Below are positions 1 to 8,350 of a stretch of 36,892 nt of DNA, in pieces. This DNA comes from Campylobacterales bacterium (GTDB taxonomy: Bacteria; Campylobacterota; Campylobacteria; Campylobacterales; QNZT01): contig JADGDK010000006.1 in assembly GCA_016744895.1 (NCBI GenBank), forward strand, positions 12,817 through 49,708. Reading direction: 5' to 3'. The position numbers were made by a program, and so were the translations under genes. The notes under the pieces are model-generated. The model had not been told where the DNA came from, ran no database searches, and was given only the letters and a program-made list of their open reading frames with translations. Each line of letters starts with the position of its first letter. The stretch's first letter is position 1.

Positions 1-1477
1 TCTATTAAGTGATCTTCAACTCGAAATCAATCGACTCCAAAATAAAAATAACAATATACAAGAAAAACTTTTCTCACTAAAAAATGATATCCAAAATGCC
101 ATTCCAAATGAATCAAATCATTCACTTTTAGCCCAGCAAATGCAGTATGCATTTTACAAAATATCCCAAGATAAAATTCAAAAATCTCTCAAACTTTACA
201 ATGAGCTTTTTAAAAAAGAGTTTAAACTATTTGAATCAGCACTCTCCAAAGTAAAATTTATTGAGCACAGTGCAAAAAAGATTATCAGAAATGTAGACTC
301 AAAAATAAGTTCGCTAAAAGATAAAAACCTTCTTTTGAGTATCGATAAAGATAGTGAAGCTCTCAGAGAAGAGAAGGAACAAAAGGTCATCATCAAAAAA
401 GAGCAAAAGATCCAAGAAGAGACTGATATCACAATCGTTAAAAAGCTTCATGCTGAAATCTTACTCTCTTTAAAATGGCTCAAAGAGAAAAAACAAGAAC
501 CATTTTTATATGCAATAGAGACTATAGAAAATGATATCAAGCTCTTAAGTGAAGAAGAAAAAAAGAAATTCTCATCTATCACAGAACTTCTTCTTGTCCT
601 TGAAGAGAAACAATTTGATACAAGCTCAACTGCCATGGCTTCAACGCAAATAGGGCTCAAGTATATCATGCAAGGAACGCTAAACTTTATCAATAAAACA
701 CTTTTTGTCTATGAAGAAAAAGCCTTTTCACTTAAAACGGTCATCACTTTTATCATACTCATCATGATAGGTTCTATCATTGCAAAAATTTATAAAAACA
801 TCGTAGATAGGTTTCATAAAGCAAATAGAATTAAAAGTCTCTCAAGTGCTAGAATGATTGCAAATAGTGGATATTACCTTATTATACTCAGTACATTTTT
901 CTTTGCACTCAAAAGTATCGGTTTAAACTTACATACGATATTTATCATCATTGGTGCAATATTGCTGTGGATTGCACTTGGGCTTCAAGGGTTTATCTCT
1001 AACTATGCGATGGGAATTTTGATGAAAATTGACCGTTCTATTCGCATAGGTGATCTTGTAGAGCTAGATTCTCAAATGATTGGATCTGTAGATGATATGG
1101 ATTTTAGATCTGTTACCATTCTTACAGGAGATCAAACACGCATCACTATACCAAACTCTAGATTTATCACCGAAACCTTTATCAATCACTCACTTGAAGA
1201 TCATATCAAACGTTTTCATATCCATTTTAGTGTAGACAATAAGATAGACAATGATGTTGTCCAAAAAATTGTTTTAGAGGCACTAAAAGAGAGTTCTATC
1301 TCACATATCGATACACCGGAAAAAAGACCCAAAGTGATTCTGATAGATGTCAATAGAAGAATCGTAAGATACGCACTTCTTGTCTGGATTGATCAACACG
1401 GAGGATACGATATCCCTGTAGAAAAATCAGCTTTTTTAGCACTCATACACCAAAGTCTTAAAAAAGTTGCACTATAA
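1..1477 (+). CDS. MscS-family mechanosensitive ion channel, 5' part outside the window
   Basis: The ORF track starts at an ATG at 140, but the same frame is open without a stop back to base 2, so the true start lies left of the window and this is a 5'-truncated view. The visible N-terminal half is charged and helical, probably a periplasmic or cytoplasmic coiled coil. It is followed by three hydrophobic segments at about residues 200-218, 240-262 and 266-290, counted from the ATG at 140. The last reads ALGLQGFISNYAMG, the Gly/Ala-rich pore helix of MscS. The beta domain follows (RIGDLVELD, TIPNSRFI), then an alpha/beta C-terminus. The family opens under membrane tension to release solutes during osmotic downshock. 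The long N-terminal extension suggests an MscK/YbdG-like larger member rather than the small E. coli MscS. Its stop lies 19 bases before tgt, so the two may be co-transcribed. Confidence 0.88.
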   Translation, partial: LLSDLQLEINRLQNKNNNIQEKLFSLKNDIQNAIPNESNHSLLAQQMQYAFYKISQDKIQKSLKLYNELFKKEFKLFESALSKVKFIEHSAKKIIRNVDSKISSLKDKNLLLSIDKDSEALREEKEQKVIIKKEQKIQEETDITIVKKLHAEILLSLKWLKEKKQEPFLYAIETIENDIKLLSEEEKKKFSSITELLLVLEEKQFDTSSTAMASTQIGLKYIMQGTLNFINKTLFVYEEKAFSLKTVITFIILIMIGSIIAKIYKNIVDRFHKANRIKSLSSARMIANSGYYLIILSTFFFALKSIGLNLHTIFIIIGAILLWIALGLQGFISNYAMGILMKIDRSIRIGDLVELDSQMIGSVDDMDFRSVTILTGDQTRITIPNSRFITETFINHSLEDHIKRFHIHFSVDNKIDNDVVQKIVLEALKESSISHIDTPEKRPKVILIDVNRRIVRYALLVWIDQHGGYDIPVEKSAFLALIHQSLKKVAL

Positions 1478-1496
1478 TCTCCCAAAAAGAAGATAG

Positions 1497-2618
1497 ATGG
1501 ATTTTCAATTAGACCATAGCGACGGCAATGCTAGAGCTTGTACAATCACAACAGCACATTCAACCATACAAACACCTGTTTTTATGCCCGTAGGAACACT
1601 TGGCAGTATCAAAGCACTTGACAGTTTTGATATGACAGAACATCTCAAAACAGATATCATTTTAGCCAATACTTACCATCTCTATCTTCGTCCTGGAGAT
1701 GAAACAGTAAAACATTTTGGTGGATTACATGGATTTGCCAATTATCCTAATAGTTTTTTAACTGATAGCGGAGGTTTTCAAGCTTTTTCACTCTCTAAGA
1801 TGACCAAACAAGATGAAAATGGCATCACTTTTAAAAGTCATATAGATGGTTCCCTACACTATTTTACACCAGAAAAAGTGATAGATATACAAAACAATTT
1901 AAATAGCGATATCATGATGGTTCTTGATGATCTTATCGCACTTCCAGCAGAAGTTGAGCGGATCAAACTCTCTATTGAACGTACCACAGCTTGGGCTAAA
2001 AAATCAATCGAATACCACAAAGCGCAACAAGCAAAAGGAATTGGAACACACCAAAATATCTTTGCAATTGTACAAGGTGGTATCGATAAACAGTTTCGAA
2101 AACTTTCAGCTACACAATTAACAAAATTTGATTTTGATGGGTTTGCTATCGGAGGACTTAGTGTGGGTGAGGCAAATAGTGACATGTATGAAACGGTAGA
2201 GTTTACAGCACCATTTTTACCAAAAGACAAACCAAGATATCTTATGGGTGTAGGAACCCCAGAAGATTTGATAGAAAATATTGAGAGAGGGATCGATATG
2301 TTTGATTGTGTTATGCCAACTCGAAATGCACGAAATGGAACACTCTTTACCTCTTTTGGAAAAATGAATATCAAAGGTGCAAAACATAAACTTAGTGATC
2401 TTCCTATCGATCCTGAGTGTTCATGCCACACTTGTAAAAATTACTCAAGAGGGTATTTAAATCATCTTTTTAGATCTCATGAATTAACTTACTTTAGACT
2501 TGCTTCACTTCATAACCTACACTATTACATCACACTCATGAAAGAAGTGAGAGTTGCTATTTTAGAAAATAGATTTCAAGAGTTTAAAAAAGAGTTTTAT
2601 GCAAAAAGAGGAAAATAA
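1497..2618 (+). CDS. tgt: Queuine/preQ1 tRNA-guanine transglycosylase
   Basis: Exchanges the wobble guanine of GUN-anticodon tRNAs (Asp, Asn, His, Tyr) for preQ1, a step in queuosine formation in the cytoplasm. The 373-residue length matches bacterial Tgt (E. coli is about 375). Visible motifs: TDSGGFQ with the acid/base Asp at residue 90; [15 protein letters not shown]; and [17 protein letters not shown] with the nucleophile Asp at about residue 270. The zinc site is Cys308, Cys310, Cys313 and His339, with the usual Cys-to-His spacing of 26. The ATG at 1497 gives the canonical start. The gene sits 12 bases before the TAXI receptor gene with a Shine-Dalgarno-like AAGGAGA between them, so it probably shares a transcript with its neighbours. 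A 190-codon antisense ORF inside it is a shadow. Confidence 0.98.
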   Translation: MDFQLDHSDGNARACTITTAHSTIQTPVFMPVGTLGSIKALDSFDMTEHLKTDIILANTYHLYLRPGDETVKHFGGLHGFANYPNSFLTDSGGFQAFSLSKMTKQDENGITFKSHIDGSLHYFTPEKVIDIQNNLNSDIMMVLDDLIALPAEVERIKLSIERTTAWAKKSIEYHKAQQAKGIGTHQNIFAIVQGGIDKQFRKLSATQLTKFDFDGFAIGGLSVGEANSDMYETVEFTAPFLPKDKPRYLMGVGTPEDLIENIERGIDMFDCVMPTRNARNGTLFTSFGKMNIKGAKHKLSDLPIDPECSCHTCKNYSRGYLNHLFRSHELTYFRLASLHNLHYYITLMKEVRVAILENRFQEFKKEFYAKRGK

Positions 2619-2630
2619 GGAGACCATTAA

Positions 2631-3911
2631 ATGAAAGAATTTTTTAAAGTCTGGCTTCCCATTTTTCTACTTATAGCTGCAGTTTTTTGGTTTAGTGCAC
2701 AGTTTATCAAACCAGAAGCTGATAAAGTACTGAGTATCGCAACTGGCCGTGCAGGTGGGAGTTATTATAATTATGCACAAAGATATCAGATACTTTTACA
2801 AGAGTATGGTATCGAAGTCAAAATTGTAGAGACAGCCGGTTCTCTTGAAACTCTTGATCTTTTAAAAGATCATAAAGTAGATATTGGATTTGTACAAGGT
2901 GGCACGGTTGATCACAAAGAACATAAAGATCTTGAATCCATTGCAAGTATCTATTATGAACCGTTATGGCTTTTTATGAAAAAAGTTGATAACCCTATAG
3001 AGTATATATCACAACTTGAGTCCAAAAGAGTTTCCATTGGGGAAAAAGGAAGTGGAACAAGTGCTATTCTCAAGCAAATCGTAAAAGCCAATGAACTCAA
3101 AATCGGCACAACAAAAATTGAAAATCTTTCTCTTTTAAACTCATACAATGCACTAAAAAACAAAAAACTTGATGCCTTTTTTTCTGTTATCTCAGCAGAT
3201 GCACCGATCATTTTAGAACTTCTCAAAGATAAGAGTATTGAAGCGATTTCCCTAAAAAGAATTAAAGCGTATGAAAAAAACTTCTCATCTCTTGAAGGAA
3301 TCACCATTTATGAGGGAAGTTTGAACCTTATAAATAACCTGCCTAAAAAAGATATCCATCTACTTTCAACGACAGCAACACTGGCCGTACATAAAGATGT
3401 TGATGATACCTTAGTCCGACTTTTTACTAAAATAGTCAAAAGCGAAAATCAGAGAAATAATGAATTTCCCTCTCTTAAACATTTAGAACTTCCTGTACAT
3501 CCAGAGGCTAAAAAGTATATGTTAAAAGGTGATAGTATCCTTGAGAAGATCTTTCCATATTGGATCGCATCAAATCTTGATAGACTTAAAATCATGCTCA
3601 TCCCTCTTTTGACCCTGATGATTCCTCTTTTAAAAGGATTTTTACCCCTTTATCGATGGCGTATCCGATCTAAGATCTACAGATGGTACAAACAGTTAGA
3701 TCAGCATGGACAACAATGGGAGCAATATGATCAAAAAAGTCTTTTACATGGAATACAAGAGATTGAAGCGCTCCAAAAAGAGATCAAAGAACATGTCAAT
3801 GTACCACTCCCATACATGAGTGAATATTACATGCTCAAAACACATGTGGATTTTATACATCAAAAAATGTTACAAAGTTTCGATAACATGAAAGAAAAGG
3901 AATCGTTATGA
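2631..3911 (+). CDS. TAXI-family TRAP transporter solute-binding protein, membrane anchored
   Basis: TAXI proteins bind a small organic acid or amino acid outside the cytoplasmic membrane and normally feed a TRAP permease. Here an N-terminal hydrophobic segment (about residues 7-25) is followed by the hallmark IATGRAGGSYYNYAQ at about 37-51, VDIGFVQGG at about 85-93 and GEKGSGTSA, the ligand-binding core. Unlike a soluble periplasmic receptor it has a second hydrophobic segment at about 313-337 and then a roughly 90-residue charged cytoplasmic tail (RSKIYRWYKQLDQ). It is therefore bitopic and could signal inward or dock a complex. No DctQ/DctM-like permease gene is in the window. The last bases ATGA overlap the start of the small lipoprotein gene, so translation is probably coupled. 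Assignment to TAXI is confident; the ligand is unknown. Confidence 0.85.
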   Translation: MKEFFKVWLPIFLLIAAVFWFSAQFIKPEADKVLSIATGRAGGSYYNYAQRYQILLQEYGIEVKIVETAGSLETLDLLKDHKVDIGFVQGGTVDHKEHKDLESIASIYYEPLWLFMKKVDNPIEYISQLESKRVSIGEKGSGTSAILKQIVKANELKIGTTKIENLSLLNSYNALKNKKLDAFFSVISADAPIILELLKDKSIEAISLKRIKAYEKNFSSLEGITIYEGSLNLINNLPKKDIHLLSTTATLAVHKDVDDTLVRLFTKIVKSENQRNNEFPSLKHLELPVHPEAKKYMLKGDSILEKIFPYWIASNLDRLKIMLIPLLTLMIPLLKGFLPLYRWRIRSKIYRWYKQLDQHGQQWEQYDQKSLLHGIQEIEALQKEIKEHVNVPLPYMSEYYMLKTHVDFIHQKMLQSFDNMKEKESL

Positions 3912-4066
3912 AAAAATCTCTTTTTCTAATTTTTACACTGGTATTATTTACAGGCTGTACTGCCTCACATAACCCCTTTATAAATGTGGGTGCCAGTAAA
4001 ACTGTGAATGTCGGTGGTATTGATGTAGGTGTTGGAGTTCATGATATTATACGGTTAGGAAAATAA
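3908..4066 (+). CDS. Small putative lipoprotein, 52 residues
   Basis: This gene is too short for the ORF track. It starts with ATG overlapping the TAXI stop in the sequence ATGA and ends at TAA. The N-terminus is a lipoprotein signal: two lysines, a hydrophobic stretch, and LFTGC with the modifiable Cys at residue 17. The mature part is only about 35 residues, glycine- and valine-rich (VNVGGIDVGVGVHD), and has no domain I recognise. An AAGGAA motif precedes the ATG by about 7 bases. The tight overlap and the signal peptide argue that it is real and works with the TAXI protein, for example as a small outer-membrane or periplasmic partner. That role is inferred from position only. The phenylalanine at -3 of the lipobox is somewhat atypical. 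Confidence 0.7.
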   Translation: MKKSLFLIFTLVLFTGCTASHNPFINVGASKTVNVGGIDVGVGVHDIIRLGK

Positions 4067-4072
4067 TATATC

Positions 4073-4384
4073 TTAAAAATCTTCAATTTTAAATACTTCA
4101 TAAGCCACCTCTTCGTATGGATGAGTCTCTTTTAAAGTCTTGATTGCTTTACATATTAAATCATCTGCACATATCAACTCTACTTTATACTCCTGCACAC
4201 GCTCAAGTTCATTAATCATGCCAATATAAGGATTTGCATTTCCAATAGGTTTAAATTGACCCATACCTAAAGATTCCCAAGAACAACACTCATAATCACC
4301 TATCTTGCCAACACCAATATCAAATAGAGCCTGTTTTGTTTTCTCTTTATCTTTGGATGGGACAAAGTAATTTAATTTGTACAT
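4073..4384 (-). CDS. NIF3/YqfO-like (CutA1-fold) stand-alone domain protein
   Basis: A 103-residue protein resembling the inserted middle domain of YqfO/NIF3 proteins: MYKLNYFVPSKDKEKTKQAL at the start, IGDYECCSW in the middle and KTLKETHPYEEVAYEV near the end. The HPYEEVAYE motif is characteristic of this family. The family has a ferredoxin-like fold related to CutA1 and PII, often trimeric, and its biochemical role is poorly defined. Here the domain is free-standing and lacks the metal-binding NIF3 halves. The gene is convergent with the small lipoprotein gene, only 6 bases away, so no room exists for a conventional terminator between them. It follows the rhodanese gene by 47 bases on the same strand. 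Confidence 0.8.
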   Translation of the reverse strand: MYKLNYFVPSKDKEKTKQALFDIGVGKIGDYECCSWESLGMGQFKPIGNANPYIGMINELERVQEYKVELICADDLICKAIKTLKETHPYEEVAYEVFKIEDF

Positions 4385-4431
4385 TTGATTTCCGATACAT
4401 AATTTTTACTTTTATTGAGACAAGGTATTTG

Positions 4432-5145
4432 CTAATTTCTAATTTCTAAATCAAACTCACTCTTACCTTTGACAGTAGTAAACCCATTTGCAACCCAGTC
4501 TTGCATCCCTCCTCTATACCATAAGAGTTTATTTCCTGGATAACCTAAGTTTATAAGTCTAATGATCATTTTCTGTGATTGTGAACACCAACTGCCATTA
4601 CAAAATATAACAGCAGTCTTACTTCGTGAAAAATCTAAATAACTTTTTCTCTGTATAATACCGAGTATATCAACCATATTTTCAAACTCTTCAAGTTTAT
4701 TATCATCTTCTTCTGTCATTGCATGAATTTGATTAAATGGTAGATTTACTGCGGTAGGTATTGTCATCTGCTCGTACCATCGTCTAGTACGTCCATCTAT
4801 CAAAACGTACTTTTCAGGTTTTTTTTGTTGATTTTTAATATGCGCTAAAACTTCAAGTTCAGCTATAGTTTTTATATCTCTATGTATTTGCATAGGTTGT
4901 GACACGCCAACTACTGTTACAAAAGTTTTTTTACATGCCTTTGGTATATCTTGATCTGCAAAATCACTACCAAATAGAGTCTTTGGATTTATATGAACGT
5001 TATCACACTCTTTACTCTTTTGCCTATGAATAACTATAGTTTTATTGCCATCAACAACTGTGACACCTTTTTTCTGAACTTCTCGTAACGAATCATTCGA
5101 TCCAAATAGATATGCTGTAAATAAAAAATATAGAAGTCTCTTCAT
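4432..5145 (-). CDS. Exported rhodanese-like domain protein
   Basis: The first 17 or so residues (MKRLLYFLFTAYLFGSN) form a likely Sec signal peptide, placing the protein in the periplasm. A rhodanese domain follows from about residue 85 to the end. Visible features are YVLIDGRTRRWYEQM (the CH2A-type entry), the active-site loop VIFCNGSWCSQS with two cysteines, and LLWYRGGMQDWVANGF, the standard C-terminal rhodanese ending. Rhodaneses move sulfane sulfur through a persulfidated cysteine. The CNGSWC loop resembles periplasmic single-domain variants whose substrate is unknown. A good extended -10 (TGTTATAAT) lies 27-34 bases upstream, so the gene probably has its own promoter even though it follows the GT2 gene by only 45 bases. 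Confidence 0.85.
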   Translation of the reverse strand: MKRLLYFLFTAYLFGSNDSLREVQKKGVTVVDGNKTIVIHRQKSKECDNVHINPKTLFGSDFADQDIPKACKKTFVTVVGVSQPMQIHRDIKTIAELEVLAHIKNQQKKPEKYVLIDGRTRRWYEQMTIPTAVNLPFNQIHAMTEEDDNKLEEFENMVDILGIIQRKSYLDFSRSKTAVIFCNGSWCSQSQKMIIRLINLGYPGNKLLWYRGGMQDWVANGFTTVKGKSEFDLEIRN

Positions 5146-5171
5146 AACTCACCCCATAAAAAAATTTTTAC

Positions 5172-5180
5172 ATTATAACA
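5172..5180 (-). promoter_or_regulatory. Candidate extended -10 promoter for the rhodanese gene
   Basis: On the minus strand the sequence reads TGTTATAAT, an extended -10 (TGn-TATAAT), with its last base about 26 bases before the ATG of the rhodanese gene. A transcript starting about 7 bases downstream would have a leader of roughly 20 bases that includes the purine-rich GGGGTGAG ribosome site. No clear -35 is seen, which is common in Campylobacterota sigma-70 promoters. In AT-rich DNA a chance match is possible. Confidence 0.4.
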
Positions 5181-5190
5181 TTTTTTTATA

Positions 5191-5979
5191 CTATAAGCTA
5201 TTTTTCAAAATTTCTTTACAAAAACTAATTAACGCTTCATTTCTATGTTTCATCGCACCTTTAAGTAATATTTCTAACTTTTTCTCTATTTCTTGCTTTA
5301 CAATGGGAAGCGATCTATGTTTTAAAAGTGATTGAATCCTATATCTATCCATAGAGTGATATTTAAAAGAGAGTTGCTCATGTCCTGCAAATTTAGTCGT
5401 AAGAGCATCTTCAATTAACCCTACTTCGTATGATTTTAAAATCCGTAGCCACAAATCATAATCTTCACAAACTTCCAAATTTTCATCAAAATAACCTATC
5501 TCATCAAATAATGATCGATCGATCATAGCAGTAGAAGGAGCAATTTTACAAAAGTTTAAATTCTCTTCAAAACAAAATCCACTCGGTTTTTGATGCTGTT
5601 TTTTCTGTTTGATGCTTTTCCCATCTCTTATCCACGCTTCACCAGTATGTGAAAAAAGAATATGAGGATTTTCTTCGTGAAAAAGAAGTTGTATTTGTAA
5701 TTTTTGTTCATGCCATATATCATCAGAGTCTAAAAGGGCAATCCATCGATTTTTTGCGTATTTAATTCCACTGTTTCTAGCAGAGGAAACTCCACTATTT
5801 TTTTGAGTGATAATTTTGATTTTATCATTAAAAGATTCTAAAACTAATGGTGTATCATCACTAGAACCATCATCTACAACGATAATCTCATTTGCTGCAA
5901 GGGATTGATCCAAAACAGACTCAATCGCCCTTTTTACTAACTTTGGGCGATTATATACGGGGATAACTACTGAGATCAA
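5191..5979 (-). CDS. Family 2 glycosyltransferase
   Basis: A GT-A fold transferase that uses an activated sugar at the inner face of the cytoplasmic membrane to extend a glycan. The N-terminus ISVVIPVYNRPKLVKRAI is the first Rossmann-like strand. IIVVDDGSSDDT and ALLDSDDIWH are the nucleotide-sugar and DXD metal motifs at about residues 33-43 and 82-91. EVCEDYDLWLRI near residue 168 is the acceptor-side ED motif. The start codon is TTG, overlapping the DedA stop as TTGA. No nearby in-frame ATG would keep the essential first strand, so the TTG is credible. It is one of a minus-strand series with DedA and the ABC exporter, perhaps a lipid-linked glycan export unit. The acceptor is unknown. Confidence 0.9.
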   Translation of the reverse strand: MISVVIPVYNRPKLVKRAIESVLDQSLAANEIIVVDDGSSDDTPLVLESFNDKIKIITQKNSGVSSARNSGIKYAKNRWIALLDSDDIWHEQKLQIQLLFHEENPHILFSHTGEAWIRDGKSIKQKKQHQKPSGFCFEENLNFCKIAPSTAMIDRSLFDEIGYFDENLEVCEDYDLWLRILKSYEVGLIEDALTTKFAGHEQLSFKYHSMDRYRIQSLLKHRSLPIVKQEIEKKLEILLKGAMKHRNEALISFCKEILKNSL

Positions 5980-6539
5980 CTCTTTTTCTTAGTTGCGTAT
6001 GAAAAATACCACCAGATAAGTGAACCAAATGTTAAAAGCACAAGTGGCATGATGATAGGATTTGATTTGATATAGCCAAATGCATTAACAATCTGTTCTC
6101 CACCCCAGTAACTTAAAAGTCCAAAAAACAGACCCCAAAATATTGATGCTGGAGCATTTAAAATACCAAACTTTACAAAGCTATATTTGGTTAAACCAAA
6201 AGCAATAGGAACAAGTGTTTTAACACCATAAATATACTTTTGGATAAAAACAACCCAATTTCCATATTTTTTGATCAATACATGGGAGAGTGCAAATTTT
6301 CTTCTATGGTTCTTCATATAAGGTTGTGTAAATTGTTTGTTATATCGTGCCATGTAAAACAAGAACATGTCACCGATATAGTTGGATATAACAGCCACTG
6401 CGATAGAAGTAGAGATATCCATCTTACCCATGTATGAGAGTGCGCCAGCAGCTATTAATGCAAAAAAACCTCCACCAAATGAGTAGAGAAATAGTATGAT
6501 ATATCCATAGGTTGATAATGAGTTTAGTAAGTCTTCCAC
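5976..6539 (-). CDS. DedA/VTT-family membrane protein
   Basis: A polytopic inner-membrane protein of the DedA (SNARE-associated, VTT) family. Members include undecaprenyl-phosphate and phospholipid flippases and affect envelope stability. Signs are FLYSFGGGFFALIAAGALSYMG, the acidic/amphipathic ISNYIGDMFLFYMARY, and QKYIYGVKTLVPIAFGL followed by hydrophobic helices to the C-terminus. The ORF track begins at 6584, but that codon is TTG and overlaps the ABC gene by 44 bases. I prefer the in-frame GTG at 6539: it begins one base after the ABC stop and is preceded by AAGGA at a suitable distance, giving 187 residues. The stop overlaps the TTG of the GT2 gene. A carrier-lipid recycling role would fit the glycosyltransferase beside it, but this is inference. 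Confidence 0.85.
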   Translation of the reverse strand: MEDLLNSLSTYGYIILFLYSFGGGFFALIAAGALSYMGKMDISTSIAVAVISNYIGDMFLFYMARYNKQFTQPYMKNHRRKFALSHVLIKKYGNWVVFIQKYIYGVKTLVPIAFGLTKYSFVKFGILNAPASIFWGLFFGLLSYWGGEQIVNAFGYIKSNPIIMPLVLLTFGSLIWWYFSYATKKKS

Positions 6540-6540
6540 T

Positions 6541-8316
6541 TTAATTTTTTCCTTGGTTAAAATATTGGGCAAAATGTCCGTCAAGTTCTAGCAGTTCTCT
6601 CTTGCTTCCTGACTCTACAATTTCACCATGTTCGAGTACATAAATAAAATCCGCCATGTTCACGGTACTCAAACGATGCGCGATAATTATAGTGGTTCTT
6701 TCTTTTAAAAACAATGCTAATTCATCAAAAAGTATATCTTCTGTTGTCACATCCAAAGAGGAAGTAGACTCATCTAATATCACGATATTTGGTTGGGCTA
6801 TGATCATCCTCGCAATTGAGAGCCTCTGTCTCTGTCCACCAGAGAGTTTAATACCATTTTTCCCAACCACCGCGTCTATACCATTTTCAAGAGTTTGTGT
6901 AAATTCTCCAAGTTGAGCGATACGAAGTGCTTCGTGTATCTGCTCATCACTCACCTCTTTTCCAAATGTTAAATTAAAACGAATCGTCTCATTAAACATC
7001 ATAGGACTTTGAAGTACCATGTACACATTGCTTCGCATGACATCTAGCCCTATTTTATCACTATCAACTCCATCAAAAAACAGTTGCCCACTGTTTTGTT
7101 GATAAAACCCTGCGATAATTTGTGCCAACGTAGTTTTACCACTACCACTTGCACCAACAATTGCAACTTTACAAGCTTTTGGTATCTGCATATTGATATC
7201 TTTTAAAACAGGTTTCTTATTTCCATACTCAAAATTGACGTGTTCTAATGTGATCTCATTTGTAAATTGCCCTCTAAATGGATTCTTTTCATGCTTAAAA
7301 TCTGGTTCAGCCTTCAACGCAAAAATAGCATTGATACGTTCAAGTGCTGCTTTGGCATTATGAAAATCATACTGAATATTGATGATCTCTTGTATCGGAT
7401 TCATAATTACCCACAAATACCCAAAAACAGCAAACATAAACCCAATAGTCAAGTCGCTATAAGCTACCATTAAAATACCGAGGCCTCTTAAAAATTCAAA
7501 ACCTGTCAAAAATAGCATATAGGACTTTTTTTGTGAAGCATCACTCTTGTAGCCAAAGTTTATCGCTGCAGTTTTGATCTTTTTTGCATCACCATCAAGT
7601 GCTGTAAAAAACTTTTTCTCACTGTTACTTGCACGCACTTGCCAAAAAAGATCTAGTGTTTCATTGAGTGTATCTTGAAACTTGGAAATTTTAGCATTCT
7701 CTTCTTTTTTCAAAACTGAAACTTTTCGTGCTAATTTAGTCGTAAAAATAACAATGATTGGATTTAAGATCAAGATAAAAAGTGCCAATTGCCAATGGAT
7801 CATAAAAAGCACAATCCCAATCCCAATAATCGTCAAAACTGAGATCAAAAGCCGACTAATCGAAGAGCTTAAAAATGTATCCACCGTTGCAATATCCACG
7901 ACCATCAATGAAGATATCTTTCCACTACCAAAATGTTCATATTCACTCAATGAAAGCTTTGAAATATGACTCAAAAGCTCTTGACGTATCTTATAAACAA
8001 TCTCTTTTGAGATGATATTAAAATACCAATTTTGCCAAACAGTCAGTGCAAAATAAGCCCCACGAAGTATGATAGCGATAAAAAGTGCAAGGACGATATA
8101 AAAATAATCTTCATGAGGAGCACCAAAAATATAATTGGCATGTTCTAAAAACCAGCCTGGTTTATCTAAAAGTATCTCATCTACCAAAAGAGGCATCATA
8201 AGTGGTACTGGAACACTCACAATAACTGCTAAAAGTGCAATCAAGTTTGCTTTTATAAGCATTGGTTTGTGTTTTAAAATCTCTTTGAAGATTTGATTAA
8301 ATGTGTATTTTTGCAT
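6541..8316 (-). CDS. MsbA-like ABC exporter, fused membrane and ATPase domains
   Basis: A 591-residue half-transporter that would work as a homodimer to export a lipid, lipid-linked glycan or drug. The N-terminal 300 residues hold six hydrophobic helices (for example LIALLAVIVSVPVPLMMPLLV and FYIVLALFIAIILRGAYFA). The ATPase domain from about 350 shows Walker A VGASGSGKTT, the Q-loop in MVLQSPMMF, the signature LSGGQRQRLS, Walker B IVILDE and the switch AHRLS. Length and order match MsbA/PglK-type exporters. It stands next to DedA and a GT2 glycosyltransferase, which makes a lipid-linked sugar a fair guess. A perfect 8-bp hairpin sits directly against the ATG and no Shine-Dalgarno sequence is visible, so translation initiation may be unusual. 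Confidence 0.93.
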   Translation of the reverse strand: MQKYTFNQIFKEILKHKPMLIKANLIALLAVIVSVPVPLMMPLLVDEILLDKPGWFLEHANYIFGAPHEDYFYIVLALFIAIILRGAYFALTVWQNWYFNIISKEIVYKIRQELLSHISKLSLSEYEHFGSGKISSLMVVDIATVDTFLSSSISRLLISVLTIIGIGIVLFMIHWQLALFILILNPIIVIFTTKLARKVSVLKKEENAKISKFQDTLNETLDLFWQVRASNSEKKFFTALDGDAKKIKTAAINFGYKSDASQKKSYMLFLTGFEFLRGLGILMVAYSDLTIGFMFAVFGYLWVIMNPIQEIINIQYDFHNAKAALERINAIFALKAEPDFKHEKNPFRGQFTNEITLEHVNFEYGNKKPVLKDINMQIPKACKVAIVGASGSGKTTLAQIIAGFYQQNSGQLFFDGVDSDKIGLDVMRSNVYMVLQSPMMFNETIRFNLTFGKEVSDEQIHEALRIAQLGEFTQTLENGIDAVVGKNGIKLSGGQRQRLSIARMIIAQPNIVILDESTSSLDVTTEDILFDELALFLKERTTIIIAHRLSTVNMADFIYVLEHGEIVESGSKRELLELDGHFAQYFNQGKN

Positions 8317-8339
8317 AAAACATTGTAGCGAAATGTTTT
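8317..8339. repeat. Perfect 8-bp hairpin abutting the ABC exporter start codon
   Basis: AAAACATT at 8317-8324 pairs perfectly with AATGTTTT at 8332-8339 across a 7-base loop. It occupies most of the short gap between mfd and the ABC gene and ends directly at the ABC ATG. On the plus strand it is followed by AAATTTTTAT, so it could stop antisense readthrough. On the minus strand no U-tract follows, so it is not a standard mfd-side terminator. Confidence 0.5.
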
Positions 8340-8350
8340 AAATTTTTATC

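Noticed and set aside
1859-2431. 190-codon minus-strand ORF inside tgt
   Set aside because: Fully antisense to a well-supported gene, no ribosome site, and composition mirrors the tgt codons; a shadow ORF.
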